Shown here in pieces: positions 34,794-44,751 of a DNA stretch of 64,000 nt. The notes under the pieces are model-generated. The model was not told the DNA's origin. It did not search any database and saw only the letters and a list, made by a program, of their open reading frames with translations. Source of the DNA: Methyloglobulus sp. (GTDB taxonomy: Bacteria > Pseudomonadota > Gammaproteobacteria > Methylococcales > Methylomonadaceae). Position 1 is the stretch's first letter. Each line of letters begins with the position of its first letter. The position numbers were made by a program, and so were the translations under genes. The stretch is from NCBI GenBank assembly GCA_013141505.1, contig JABFQX010000039.1, positions 1-64,000 of the forward strand. The letters run 5' to 3'.

Positions 34794-35726
34794 TTAATGA
34801 GCAGCCAAGAACCAAGTTGACGCTATCTGGTTATGAGTAACACCTAATCTGACTTGAATATCATCCAATAACTTATGCAATTGTACTGGGGTTATATGAT
34901 AGATATCGGTTGCCATTAAGGAAGATAACAGTGTTGCTAAATTATCGGTTAACACTTCTGACCGCGGAAGACGTTTTATGTAGGCTTCAACTTCATTAAT
35001 GCAATGCACAACCGAACGAGGAAAATCGGGATCTTTGAGCAAGTAATCCAGTACATCCCCACTCCTGATACGATGCCGTCCGTGTTTTCTGTACATGAGC
35101 AAGGCGCTTAAAGATTTCAGTACATTCATCCACATGGCATTTTCGTATTGGCGCGTTTTATCGCTACGGTCATCCGCCAAGATCACTGACGCAATATCGA
35201 GTATACGCGTGGTCATATCGGCTCGCTCAATACTCCGTCCTAAACGGATAAAGCGGAGCGCATCGTCGTGGCTCATGGCACCCGATAAGAAGCCAGTGAA
35301 ACATTGGCAACCCCGCATGATCTCGTTCAATATTAACACCCTGCCCCGGCGGTTGGCGGCAGTATCCACATTATTCTTGGCAAACAAGTACATTTCATTG
35401 ACCTGCTGCCAAGCCTCGTCGGGCATGAGCTCGCGGGATGTGCGTATATTCTCGCGGGCGGCATTCAAACAAGAAAACAACGAACCTGGATTGGCAGTGT
35501 CTGTTAACAGGAAGCTCATCGTATTTTGTTCGTTGGGAATCTCATAAAGTTTAAGGAATGCTTGTTCTGCGCCGAAAATAGTCAGCAAATTTCGCCAACT
35601 GACTTCCACGCCCATCGGCATATCAAACATGAGATTCATGTAAACACTCAGCAACCTTGCTGTATTTTCAGTCCGTTCCAGGTATCTGGCTAGCCAATAT
35701 AAGCGTTCCGCTGATCGAGATAACAT
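34794..35726 (-). CDS. Alpha-E domain protein (DUF403)
   Basis: A 310-residue all-helical protein of the alpha-E family (COG2307), recognised by its opening MLSRSAERLYWLARYLERTENTAR, a conserved GxAMSHDDALRFIRLGRSIERAD block and many Arg/Glu pairs. Its biochemical role is unknown; it almost always pairs with the circularly permuted ATP-grasp. The start ATG lies 2 nt after the ATP-grasp stop, with AGGGA upstream. It is a free-standing version of the module fused in the 25267-27837 protein. Confidence 0.9.
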   Translation of the reverse strand: MLSRSAERLYWLARYLERTENTARLLSVYMNLMFDMPMGVEVSWRNLLTIFGAEQAFLKLYEIPNEQNTMSFLLTDTANPGSLFSCLNAARENIRTSRELMPDEAWQQVNEMYLFAKNNVDTAANRRGRVLILNEIMRGCQCFTGFLSGAMSHDDALRFIRLGRSIERADMTTRILDIASVILADDRSDKTRQYENAMWMNVLKSLSALLMYRKHGRHRIRSGDVLDYLLKDPDFPRSVVHCINEVEAYIKRLPRSEVLTDNLATLLSSLMATDIYHITPVQLHKLLDDIQVRLGVTHNQIASTWFLAAH

Positions 35727-35728
35727 TT

Positions 35729-37177
35729 TTACGTCCCTGTATTGATGATCCAAGTATCTTTGCTGCCGCCGCCTTGTGAAGAATTGACGACCAAAGAGCC
35801 TTTTTTTAAGGCTACACGAGTCAAGCCGCCAGCAGTCACAAAGCTATTTTCGCCTTGCAAAATAAATGGGCGTAAGTCAATATGGCGTGGCTCCAAGTGA
35901 TTGTCACATAATGTTGGACACGTTGAAAGTGCCAACGTAGGTTGACCAATGTAATTACGTGGTTGGTCTTTTATAATTTTACGGAACTCTTCAATTTCTT
36001 TTTTAGTGGCATGTGGGCCTACCAGCATCCCATAACCACCCGACTCATTGGCTGGCTTTACCACCAGCTCATCCAGGTGCGCCAAGACATAGACTAGCTG
36101 TTCAGGATCACTGCACAAGTAAGTCGGGACATTGGGCAGGATAGGCTCCTCATTGAGATAATACCGGATCATTTCTGGTACATAGGTATAGACAACCTTA
36201 TCGTCGGCAACACCTGAACCGGGTGCGTTTGCCAAGGATACATTACCAGCCTTCCAAGCCCTTAAAAGACCTCTGACACCCAACATGGAATCTTTACGGA
36301 ACACCTCAGGGTCGAGAAATTGGTCATCGATCCTGCGATAAATGACATCGACTTTTTCCATGCCGTTGATAGTACGCATGTACACGCAATCATCGTCCTG
36401 CACCAACAAATCGGCACCTTCAACCAACTCTGCACCAATTTGTTGCGCTAAAAAGGCATGTTCAAAATAGGCCGAGTTGTAAATTCCCGGGGTCAGTACC
36501 GCGATGCGCGGGATATCACTATGCTCGGGCGCAATAGATACCAACATTTCTAACAAATGGGCCGAATAATCGTCAACAGGCAGTACATCCAGATCTTGAA
36601 GTAATTCTGGAAAAACCTTTTTGGTTATCACACGGTTTTCGATCATGTACGACACGCCGGATGGAACGCGCAAGTTATCTTCGAGTACGTATAAGGTACC
36701 ATCCTTGTCCCTGACTAAATCACTGCCACAAATATTCGCCCAAGTTCCAAATCTGGGCTGCATACCCACACATTCTTTGAGGAAATTGGTTGAACTACTA
36801 ATAATACTTGCCGGAATCAAACCCTCTTTAATAAACAATTGTTCGTTATATATATCATTGATAAAACAATTTAAGGCTTTAAGCCGTTGCTTTAACCCTT
36901 CTTCTACACGTAGCCATTCTCTGTATTCGATAATGCGAGGAATAATATCGAACGGCCATGCCCTATCGATATTGCCTTCGTCACTATAGACCGTAAAGGT
37001 TATGCCCATTTCCATGATCGCTAAATCAGCCGCCGTTTTTCTAACGTCCAATGCCTCACGGTCAAGCGTACCCAAATAACTACTTAAGCGGGAACTGGAA
37101 GGTCTCGCTTGGTTTTCAGAGCATCGCATTTCATCGTATGCCTCAGTGACCATGTAGTTGTCCCATAATGAAGCCAT
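35729..37177 (-). CDS. Circularly permuted ATP-grasp protein (COG2308)
   Basis: A 482-residue putative ATP-dependent carboxylate-amine ligase: MASLWDNYMVTEAYDEM at the start, RAWPFDIIPRII, VLEDNLRVPSGVSYMIENR, the LTPGIYNSAYFEHAFLA block, and VKPANESGGYGMLVGP, the nucleotide-binding loop. The C-terminus has a VTAGGLTRVAL segment like the fused copy. The ATG at 37177 follows a GAGGG site; upstream codons are not conserved. It is co-transcribed with the alpha-E gene and faces the glnN side of the cluster. Confidence 0.92.
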   Translation of the reverse strand: MASLWDNYMVTEAYDEMRCSENQARPSSSRLSSYLGTLDREALDVRKTAADLAIMEMGITFTVYSDEGNIDRAWPFDIIPRIIEYREWLRVEEGLKQRLKALNCFINDIYNEQLFIKEGLIPASIISSSTNFLKECVGMQPRFGTWANICGSDLVRDKDGTLYVLEDNLRVPSGVSYMIENRVITKKVFPELLQDLDVLPVDDYSAHLLEMLVSIAPEHSDIPRIAVLTPGIYNSAYFEHAFLAQQIGAELVEGADLLVQDDDCVYMRTINGMEKVDVIYRRIDDQFLDPEVFRKDSMLGVRGLLRAWKAGNVSLANAPGSGVADDKVVYTYVPEMIRYYLNEEPILPNVPTYLCSDPEQLVYVLAHLDELVVKPANESGGYGMLVGPHATKKEIEEFRKIIKDQPRNYIGQPTLALSTCPTLCDNHLEPRHIDLRPFILQGENSFVTAGGLTRVALKKGSLVVNSSQGGGSKDTWIINTGT

Positions 37178-37222
37178 CAAGCGTACCCTCTTTAAAATGC
37201 GAAAAAACAAGGTGACTTGCAT

Positions 37223-38000
37223 TCTCTTATATTCTCTTCGCTGTTGTAAAAAAATGGCGCTTACTCTTTTACTTAAGAAAGCGCCTTAGTAGGTACAACA
37301 CACGATGAAAGCAAGTTACAAATCCTATTAATAGGAATAAAGCATGATGTGTGCCATCCTTATAAAGACATTCCATTCTCGAATAGGATTAGTTAAATTT
37401 ACCAGCCATTAGCGTGTGTTTTATACGAAGACAGTTTGCTAAATTACTAGCCCTTGTTACCTCATAATATACCCATATTACATATTGTTATGAATCAATT
37501 GCTGCCGTTTTGTCATAGTGTGATCTAGATTTTCGACACCATAAAGATACCTCGAGGTTTAGCAACCACTTTCTCTGCCATTAATTGTTTTATGTAGCGT
37601 ATGGGTCGGCATTGTTTCTTGAGTGACACCTGTTTTCTTGAACAACCAATGCAACAACCTGAAACCACCTCTCTAAATTAGTGCAGCGCCACATATTTAC
37701 GCACTATTTTAGTGCAAATAGAATTTATATGTCGTGCCGAACACTTACCTCATGCCTCTTACTTCCGCTCATGTCCAAATTGAAAAATCATCGGCGATCC
37801 TTGGTTGTGAATAATGATTTGTTTTCTGGATTCTATATTGTCTGGCGTTTGGTTTTAAGCCCATCGTTATCCGTGCTGTGCGAAAAACTCCAGAACTTAA
37901 GCCTGCCTACGGTGAACCTGGCTTTCTTAAGATTGCTGTTGGTCAGATCTTGAACAGGTTCTAAGGACGAACGATTGTTTTGGCGTGGAACGTATAAAGC
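37223..38000. other. Gap with no confident gene
   Basis: This 780-bp gap holds a small palindrome (TCCTATTAATAGGA near 37322) and weak open frames. One short rightward frame near 37800-37960 would, after a frame change, read as continuous polar sequence ending GQILNRF, but I recognise no family. No RNA gene was found. Confidence 0.4.
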
Positions 38001-40652
38001 TCAGAGCAAACTTTTACTCGCCACCTCATAGACATCCCTCGAAATGGCAGGGCTGTTCATCACCCGCTCCAACTGGGCTTTCATGAGCTGTTGCCGGGCA
38101 TTGTCAAAGCGTCGCCATGATGTCAAAGGCCCCAACATACGGGAGGCCACTTGCGGGTTGAGAATATTCAGCGCGATAACCTTATCCGCGAGAAACTCAT
38201 AACCTTGCCCGTTAAGCGCATGAAAATGCAAAGGATTCGCTTGGCTGAATGCGCCTATCACCGCCCGGACGCGGTTGGGTATACTCAGATCAAACGCGGG
38301 GTGGCTCGTTAATGACAACACGGTAGCAAAGGTATCCAGCATCGGACTTGACGCTTGAATGGCAAACCATTTATCAATGACCAAGGCTTCAGATTGCCAC
38401 TGTTGGTAAAATTTTGACAAACATTGCTGTTTTGCTGGATGTGGGTAATTAACAATATTTGCCAGTGCAGCAATCTGATCGGTCATGTTCTTGGCATTAT
38501 TGAATTGCTGCTCAGCCCACTGCTGAGACTGCTCGTTTTCCAGCCGACCCAGAAAACTCAAGCACACATTTTTAATACGCCTACGGCCAATTGCACCAGA
38601 ATCGAATTGACCTGATTCATCACGGTGATTACTTAAATAGAGCGCCTCAAGTTCCGCTTTCGATTGCTCGGCAAGGATGCGGATAACGAACTCCCTGGCT
38701 TTGTGAATGGCCTCTACATCCACGACCTGCATTTGCTCCGCCAGATAGATTTCTGACGGCAGGCTTAACAGCAAAGATAAATAGGACAAGTCAGCCCACG
38801 GTTGCGCCAAAACCTGTTTGAAGGCAGTTGTCATGATCGGCGCTAAGCGTAGGGTTCGCCCTTGCTGCACATCAACAATCAGGTCTGAGATAATTTGACC
38901 TGCCAGTTGCTGCCCCGCTTCCCAGCGATTAAAGGTATCGCTATCGTAACTTAACAGAAACGCCAATTCTTCAAGGCTGCGCTCCATCACCAATTTAACC
39001 GGTGCAGAAAAATTTCTCAGGATGGATATGACTGGTTTTTCCGTCAAGTCCGTAAAGGTAAACGATTGTTCTGATGCAGTAAGCTGTAGGATTAACTCAT
39101 CTTTATCATCATCCTGGTCTTGCAATTTACATTTGATAGCTGCACCCTGGTTATCAAGAAGACCGACGGTGATAGGAATATGCAACGGCTCTTTAATGTT
39201 CTGCCCTGGCGTTGCCGGACAGCTTTGCTTAATGGTTAACGCTAAACTCTGGCTACCCGCATCATACGCTTGTTCAACATGGATTTTGGGCGTGCCGGCC
39301 TGACTGTACCAACGGCGAAATTGCGAGAGATTAATGGCGTTTGCATCTTCCATCGATTTGACAAAATCATCACAGGTGACAGCTTGCCCGTCATGTCGTT
39401 GGAAATAGCAGTCACAACCTTTACGAAAGCCCTCTGCACCCAGCAAAGTATGTAGCATCCGTACGACTTCCGCACCTTTTTCATAGACGGTCAAGGTATA
39501 GAAGTTGTTGATTTCCATATAAGCATCGGGGCGTATCGGATGTGCCATTGGACCCGCATCCTCAGCAAATTGACGGGTCCTGAGCATGTTGACATCTTCG
39601 ATGCGTTTGACGGCTTTAGACGTGCGGTCGCCAGTAAATTCCTGATCGCGAAACACCGTAAAGCCCTCTTTCAGGCTAAGCTGAAACCAGTCCCGGCAGG
39701 TTATGCGGTTGCCTGTCCAATTATGAAAATATTCATGGCCGATAACGCCTTCTATATGTTCATAATCCGAGTCAGTAGCGGTATCAGGGCGGGCGAGCAC
39801 AAATTTGGTATTAAAAATATTTAAACCCTTGTTTTCCATAGCGCCCATATTGAAATGCCCGACAGCAACGATCATATACAGGTCGAGATCATATTCACGT
39901 CCGTAGACTTGCTCATCCCAGTGCATGGCATTTTTTAGGGATTGCATGGCATGTGAGCATTTGTCGATATCGTGTTTTTCAACGAAAATCTGCAATCCGA
40001 CTTTACGGCCAGATAATGTGACATAACTGTCTTGCAAACATTCCAACTGCCCAGCAACCAAAGCAAATAAATAGCACGGCTTATTGAAGGGGTCTTCCCA
40101 CGTTACCCAGTGTTTGTTATCGGCAGTCTCGCCCTGAGCAATAAGGTTGCCATTGGACAGCAATACCGGATAGCGATCTTTATCACCTTCCAAGGTAGTC
40201 GTAAATTTCGCCATGACATCAGGGCGATCAAGAAAATAAGTGATTTTCCTGAAACCCTCCGCCTCACATTGGGTACACAACATGCCATTTGATAAATACA
40301 AACCTTCCAAAGCCGTATTGGCTTTGGGATTGATTTCATTTTCAATGGTCAAGGTAAATGGGCGCTGTTGCGGAACATTATGGATAATCATGGCTTCCGG
40401 CGTTATCTGGTAATCGCTTTCGGTCAAGACATGATCGTCGTTCAGCACAATACTGATCAGTTTGAGATTCTCTCCAGCCAGGATCAATACTGTTTCGGAT
40501 GATTGGCTTTCGGGGTTGCGGGTCATGGAAAGCCTGGATAAAACCCGCGTGTTCTGCTCATCCAACGTAAAGTTAAGATCAACGGTGTGGATAACATACT
40601 CAGGTACTGCGTAATCTTTTAAGTAAACCGTTTGAGGGTTGGCATCGCGCAT
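38001..40652 (-). CDS. pepN: Aminopeptidase N
   Basis: An 883-residue M1-family zinc aminopeptidase, cytoplasmic, which removes N-terminal amino acids from peptides. The exopeptidase motif GAMENKGLN is at 270-278, the zinc site HEYFHNW at 306-312, and the third ligand is E329 in LKEGFTVFRD. Length fits E. coli PepN (870). The start overlaps the stop of the DUF423 gene. It could process peptides made or released by the neighbouring amidoligase/Anbu system, but its usual role is general peptide turnover. Confidence 0.95.
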   Translation of the reverse strand: MRDANPQTVYLKDYAVPEYVIHTVDLNFTLDEQNTRVLSRLSMTRNPESQSSETVLILAGENLKLISIVLNDDHVLTESDYQITPEAMIIHNVPQQRPFTLTIENEINPKANTALEGLYLSNGMLCTQCEAEGFRKITYFLDRPDVMAKFTTTLEGDKDRYPVLLSNGNLIAQGETADNKHWVTWEDPFNKPCYLFALVAGQLECLQDSYVTLSGRKVGLQIFVEKHDIDKCSHAMQSLKNAMHWDEQVYGREYDLDLYMIVAVGHFNMGAMENKGLNIFNTKFVLARPDTATDSDYEHIEGVIGHEYFHNWTGNRITCRDWFQLSLKEGFTVFRDQEFTGDRTSKAVKRIEDVNMLRTRQFAEDAGPMAHPIRPDAYMEINNFYTLTVYEKGAEVVRMLHTLLGAEGFRKGCDCYFQRHDGQAVTCDDFVKSMEDANAINLSQFRRWYSQAGTPKIHVEQAYDAGSQSLALTIKQSCPATPGQNIKEPLHIPITVGLLDNQGAAIKCKLQDQDDDKDELILQLTASEQSFTFTDLTEKPVISILRNFSAPVKLVMERSLEELAFLLSYDSDTFNRWEAGQQLAGQIISDLIVDVQQGRTLRLAPIMTTAFKQVLAQPWADLSYLSLLLSLPSEIYLAEQMQVVDVEAIHKAREFVIRILAEQSKAELEALYLSNHRDESGQFDSGAIGRRRIKNVCLSFLGRLENEQSQQWAEQQFNNAKNMTDQIAALANIVNYPHPAKQQCLSKFYQQWQSEALVIDKWFAIQASSPMLDTFATVLSLTSHPAFDLSIPNRVRAVIGAFSQANPLHFHALNGQGYEFLADKVIALNILNPQVASRMLGPLTSWRRFDNARQQLMKAQLERVMNSPAISRDVYEVASKSLL

Positions 40653-41041
40653 TATTGGTACCTGCTGGGTTTTTTATTATTGACGGAAAGACAGACAAAC
40701 AACCATGCCAGCAAGAAACAAACGCCACCTACCGGCGTTATCATCCCCAACCAGCGCAGGTCTGTGAGAGCTAAGGCATAAAGGCTACCAGAAAACAGCA
40801 AGATACCTACAAACATTAACCAACCTGCCCACGGTACGAGCTTTGCTTCGGGCTGTTGCTGGTGAAATAAGCCTATTCCAAACAAGCCTAGCGAATGCCA
40901 CATTTGATAGGTAACGCCGGTCTGGTAAATAGCGAGTGCTTCTGGGCTCAAAATCGCTTTTAATGCATGAGCGCCGAAAGCACCGACACCGACACCGATC
41001 ATGGCGCTGAACGAACCCAGCAATAAAAATACTGATCTCAA
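40652..41041 (-). CDS. DUF423 family membrane protein
   Basis: A 129-residue protein with four hydrophobic helices, typical of DUF423 (YgdD-like) proteins: MRSVFLLLGSFSAMIGVGVGAFGAHALK at the start, an IYQTGVTYQMWHSLGL block and a C-terminal TPVGGVCFLLAWL helix. The function of the family is unknown. It lies 1 nt after moaB and overlaps pepN by one base, so the three form one operon. Confidence 0.88.
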   Translation of the reverse strand: MRSVFLLLGSFSAMIGVGVGAFGAHALKAILSPEALAIYQTGVTYQMWHSLGLFGIGLFHQQQPEAKLVPWAGWLMFVGILLFSGSLYALALTDLRWLGMITPVGGVCFLLAWLFVCLSVNNKKPSRYQ

Positions 41042-41042
41042 G

Positions 41043-41564
41043 TCATCTCTCCATCAATCGGGGCATGAGTTGCACCAGGTTGCAAGGCCGCGTACGGAAA
41101 TCCAGTTGGTCTTTAATCAAACTGTCCCAGGCTGTTCGACATGCATTTGATGAACCGGGCAAGCAAAAAATATACGTCCCGTTGGCGACACCAGCGACTG
41201 CACGTGATTGGATGGTCGATGTAAGGATGTCCTTGTAAGACAGCATTCGGAAGGTTTCACCAAAGCCATCCAGGACTTTATCGAGCAACGGAATAACGGC
41301 TTCGGGCGTACCGTCCCGTCCCGTCACGCCAGTCCCGCCTGTGCTGATGATGACATTAACACTATCTTTAGCAATCCAATTTGAGATGACTGCCCGTATT
41401 TGGTAGATATCGTCCGGCACGATGGTTTTTTCAAACAACTCATGTCCGGCGGCGACAAGGCATTCGACCAAAGCAGACCCGGATATATCATCAACCTCAG
41501 TCCGGGTATCAGATACAACCAGAATAGCGATTGTTAAAGGAATGAAGTGCTTCTCAATACTCAC
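41043..41564 (-). CDS. moaB: Molybdenum cofactor biosynthesis protein MoaB
   Basis: A 173-residue MoaB/Mog-fold protein. The characteristic ISTGGTGVTGRDGTPEAV motif spans residues 73-90 and binds molybdopterin, which MoaB/Mog-type proteins adenylylate before molybdate insertion. Length agrees with E. coli MoaB (170). It starts the pepN operon. The cofactor would be needed for a nitrate reductase, which fits the nitrate transporter further along, but no reductase gene is in the window. Confidence 0.92.
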   Translation of the reverse strand: MSIEKHFIPLTIAILVVSDTRTEVDDISGSALVECLVAAGHELFEKTIVPDDIYQIRAVISNWIAKDSVNVIISTGGTGVTGRDGTPEAVIPLLDKVLDGFGETFRMLSYKDILTSTIQSRAVAGVANGTYIFCLPGSSNACRTAWDSLIKDQLDFRTRPCNLVQLMPRLMER

Positions 41565-41665
41565 ATTTAATCTTAGCTTTGTGATGGGTGGGAGTATTAA
41601 ATAATCAAAATGCCCGAGGATACAAGTTATTTCACCCGTATCCCCAAGGCATTCGCTTAAATAGG

Positions 41666-43039
41666 TCAGTTTAACATTGCGAAAAAGGCTTCCTGTCCAC
41701 GCTGAATATTCAACAGTAAACCTGAATTGGCTTCGGCAGCTTGCTTGAATTCTTCAATATTTCTTACCCTAAACTGATTTGCCGACACGATAACATCACC
41801 GGGACGTAAGCCTACCCGCCAGGCATACGATGCGGTATTAATTTTTTCAATGAGGATCCCTTCAACCTGATCTTTATCGGTATTACTCAGGATCGTACCG
41901 GCCAATTTGGTATGTACTTTCTCGCCAGCCAGTTGAGGATGCTCTTGTTTGCCTATGACGGCGGTGGTTTCTTTTTTATCCTCGCCGCGATAATACTCAA
42001 TGCTGACCTTATCCCCAACTTGGAGCAAACCGATGATATTGCGTAGATCATGGCTATTTTTTATCCCTTTACCATTGGCGGACACCACGATATCACCTAA
42101 AGCCAGCCCCGCTTTCTCGGCTGGGGAGTTATTTTCAATCCGGCTAATGGCAGCACCTTGCATTTCTTTCAGATTGAACGCTTTGACCAGTTCCGGCGTT
42201 AAATCTTGAGTGGTAACACCCAATAACCCACGTTGGACTTTGCCATGTTTGACCAGGGATTCTTTGATGGTCATGACCATATTCGATGGAATGGCGAAGC
42301 CGATACCGACATTGCCGCCACTAGGTGCCAATATGGCTGTGTTCATGCCTATAAATTCACCGCGCAGGTTTACCAACGCACCGCCGGAATTGCCCGGATT
42401 GATGGATGCATCGGTTTGAATAAAGTCTTCGTAACCTTCAATGCCCAAACCTGAACGACCTAGGGCGCTGACGATGCCAGACGTTACCGTTTGCCCTAGG
42501 CCGAAAGGATTACCAATCGCAACCACAAAATCGCCAACTTTTAGCTGACTAGAATCAGCAATGGGGAGTTCAGTCAAATTATTTGCAGGGATACGGATAA
42601 TTGCCACATCGGCTTCCGGGTCAGTGCCGATCAACTCGGCATCCAACTGCCGTCCATCAGTTAGTGTCACCTTGATTTTATCCGCTTTATCAATGACATG
42701 ATTATTGGTCAACACATAACCTTGATCACTGTCTATAATTACCCCGGAACCTAAACTGTTTTGCTGTTGCTGTGGCCGGGATTGTTGTCTTGGCACGTTA
42801 AAAAAATGCCGAAAATATGGATCTTGCAATAACGGGTTCTCAGCCGCCTGTATTTTAGTCGAGGTAGAAATGTTAACCACTGCAGGCATACTGCGCTCCA
42901 GCATGGGCGCTAAAGACGGCATAGCCTGATTTTCGGTGAACGCAGGCAGGCCAATTGCCAGACTTATTGCGCTAAAAGCGAGATTGACAGATAAAAGACC
43001 AAAAAAAATCAGTAGTTTTACTAATCGAGTAGGTGTCAT
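41666..43039 (-). CDS. Do-family periplasmic serine endoprotease (DegP/DegQ-type)
   Basis: A 457-residue trypsin-like protease with an N-terminal signal anchor (LLIFFGLLSVNLAFSAISLAIG) and a catalytic triad visible as H in VLTNNHVID, D in PEADVAIIRI and S in NPGNSGGA (118, 148, 222 counting from a TTG four codons upstream). Two PDZ domains follow (near 250-340 and 370-450). It would degrade misfolded envelope proteins. I favour the ATG at 43039. DegP, DegQ and DegS types cannot be separated with confidence from sequence; two PDZ domains exclude DegS. Confidence 0.92.
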   Translation of the reverse strand: MTPTRLVKLLIFFGLLSVNLAFSAISLAIGLPAFTENQAMPSLAPMLERSMPAVVNISTSTKIQAAENPLLQDPYFRHFFNVPRQQSRPQQQQNSLGSGVIIDSDQGYVLTNNHVIDKADKIKVTLTDGRQLDAELIGTDPEADVAIIRIPANNLTELPIADSSQLKVGDFVVAIGNPFGLGQTVTSGIVSALGRSGLGIEGYEDFIQTDASINPGNSGGALVNLRGEFIGMNTAILAPSGGNVGIGFAIPSNMVMTIKESLVKHGKVQRGLLGVTTQDLTPELVKAFNLKEMQGAAISRIENNSPAEKAGLALGDIVVSANGKGIKNSHDLRNIIGLLQVGDKVSIEYYRGEDKKETTAVIGKQEHPQLAGEKVHTKLAGTILSNTDKDQVEGILIEKINTASYAWRVGLRPGDVIVSANQFRVRNIEEFKQAAEANSGLLLNIQRGQEAFFAMLN

Positions 43040-43169
43040 CGTTGTTTCCAAGAGTTGTTAAAAGCAGGTTATAGACAATGTGGGTTTAAAAATGTTTAAA
43101 ACAAGGGTTGTTGTAGGTATAGTCAATGAAGGCGATTAGTGAATAATAGGTTCCATAAAGGATATATCA

Positions 43170-44474
43170 ATGGCAGTGCCCATTAATTCTGACGAAGCCC
43201 GCACCCTTCGTAAACTAATTCCGATTGCATCGTTCTCGAACTCGGCATTTGCCCAGTTATGTGCTGATATCAAGCTGGAACTGGTGCAAGATGCGGCTAT
43301 TTTCAAAAAGGGCGACACCAATACTGATCTAGTGTACTTACTAAACGGTAGCGTCAGTTTACAAGCTGACAATTTTCTTGTTGAAGTCATTACGTCCGAA
43401 AATGAATCCGCAAAATTTGCCTTAGCCCACCAGATTCCCAGAAAAATTGATGCTGTCGCCAACGGCAAAGCACTTATCGTGCGTCTGGCAGCAGAACTGG
43501 TTAATAATCGCCCAACCGACAATTTTGCTGAAGAAAAAAGTTATACCATTACTGAAGACGCAGATGAAGATTCTGATGACTGGATGTCAGTTCTACTGCG
43601 ATCACCTATTTTTCAAGACCTTCCCGCAGCCAATCTACAGAAGATCCTGATATCTTTGAAAACCAGCCACTTTGAACAAGGCCAAGCCATCATTGCCAAT
43701 GGTAAGGAAATAAACCATTTCTACTTCATAACAAAAGGACAATGCTTACTCTCCCGTCCAGGTACGGCAGAAATGCGGATTGGCCTGGGTGAAAGTTTTG
43801 GTGAAGAGTATCTGATGACTGATCGTCATGCCAAAGAAACGATTACCGCACTTTCAGATGTGCATCTAATTCAACTAGAGAAGAGCCATTTTCTAACACA
43901 AATCAAAATCCCGTTACTAAAGTTTATTTCGTATGAGGAGTTGCCGGATGCGTTAAATGATAATGGAATATTGCTGGATATTAGATTGCCGCAACATTAC
44001 GAAAGCAATCACCTCAATGACAGCGTAAACATACCGTTAGCTGCGCTGCGGATGCGTCTTGCAGAAATCCCTCAAGACAAACACATTATTATTGTTTGCG
44101 GAAATGGTAAAGCGAGTGAAGCGGCAGCATTTCTGTTAATCAACAATAAATACAATGCATCAATATTAAAAGACGGCATGAGCCTAGAGGAAACTGACGA
44201 CGCTTTGGAAGCACATGAGCCAAGAACAAATCAGGACAACTACCGATCGGAACCCACTGATGCCAAAGCTGTAAATAGCAACAGCACCGAGCTTGAAACC
44301 GAGCTAGATAGATTAAAAAATGAAACCGCCGTATTACGGCAAGCTAATCGCGAACTTAAAGAGCAATACGCACTATTACGGGCAGAGAAAACACAGGCCG
44401 AAAATCAGTGCCATAAATTAACTCAGCAGCTGGAAAAACTGAAAGAGATTTTAAACAGGCTAACCAAGAGCTGA
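43170..44474 (+). CDS. Cyclic-nucleotide-binding, rhodanese and coiled-coil protein
   Basis: A 434-residue soluble protein. Two cyclic-nucleotide-binding-like folds are seen (about 15-115, degenerate, and 145-245, with GLGESFGEEYLM as a phosphate-cassette-like block). A rhodanese domain (about 258-345) follows, with LLDIRLPQHYESNH and the active-site loop VCGNGKAS carrying the catalytic Cys. A long coiled coil (about 370-432) ends the protein. This would couple a nucleotide-type signal to sulfur transfer or to a partner protein. It is divergent from the Do protease gene, and the sulfide:quinone oxidoreductase gene follows about 500 bp later. Confidence 0.82.
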   Translation: MAVPINSDEARTLRKLIPIASFSNSAFAQLCADIKLELVQDAAIFKKGDTNTDLVYLLNGSVSLQADNFLVEVITSENESAKFALAHQIPRKIDAVANGKALIVRLAAELVNNRPTDNFAEEKSYTITEDADEDSDDWMSVLLRSPIFQDLPAANLQKILISLKTSHFEQGQAIIANGKEINHFYFITKGQCLLSRPGTAEMRIGLGESFGEEYLMTDRHAKETITALSDVHLIQLEKSHFLTQIKIPLLKFISYEELPDALNDNGILLDIRLPQHYESNHLNDSVNIPLAALRMRLAEIPQDKHIIIVCGNGKASEAAAFLLINNKYNASILKDGMSLEETDDALEAHEPRTNQDNYRSEPTDAKAVNSNSTELETELDRLKNETAVLRQANRELKEQYALLRAEKTQAENQCHKLTQQLEKLKEILNRLTKS

Positions 44475-44751
44475 CAAAACAAGACTATGATCTCTTTATT
44501 AAATTAAAAATAAGGTTATTGCTTACTAAATCTTTTGCGGCTGATAAAGAAATACACCCCGTTTCAAATGTTTCATTTTGTTTCAAATAAGCATATTTAC
44601 GTTTCACAGAAACAAAAATCCTTTTAGTTAGCCTGTAATCAACCCTTTTTTTTGACCAGATAACCATATTAAAACAATTAGTTAATATAACGCACTTATT
44701 TTGGCTCATATATTGCTTAAATAATACAGTTCAGTTGCACGTGCAGCCTTC

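Noticed and set aside
37681-37953. Rightward frame upstream of the ATP-grasp promoter region
   Set aside because: Composition is not protein-like in the first half; only a shifted tail near 37860-37963 looks coherent and has no known match.
14900-37966. Shared string CTTGAACAGGTTCT near 14910 and near 37950
   Set aside because: A 14-base match is expected several times by chance in 64 kb on two strands, and the flanks differ.
44485-44709. Minus-strand frame after the rhodanese protein
   Set aside because: AT-rich, no ribosome-binding site, no family; probably chance.
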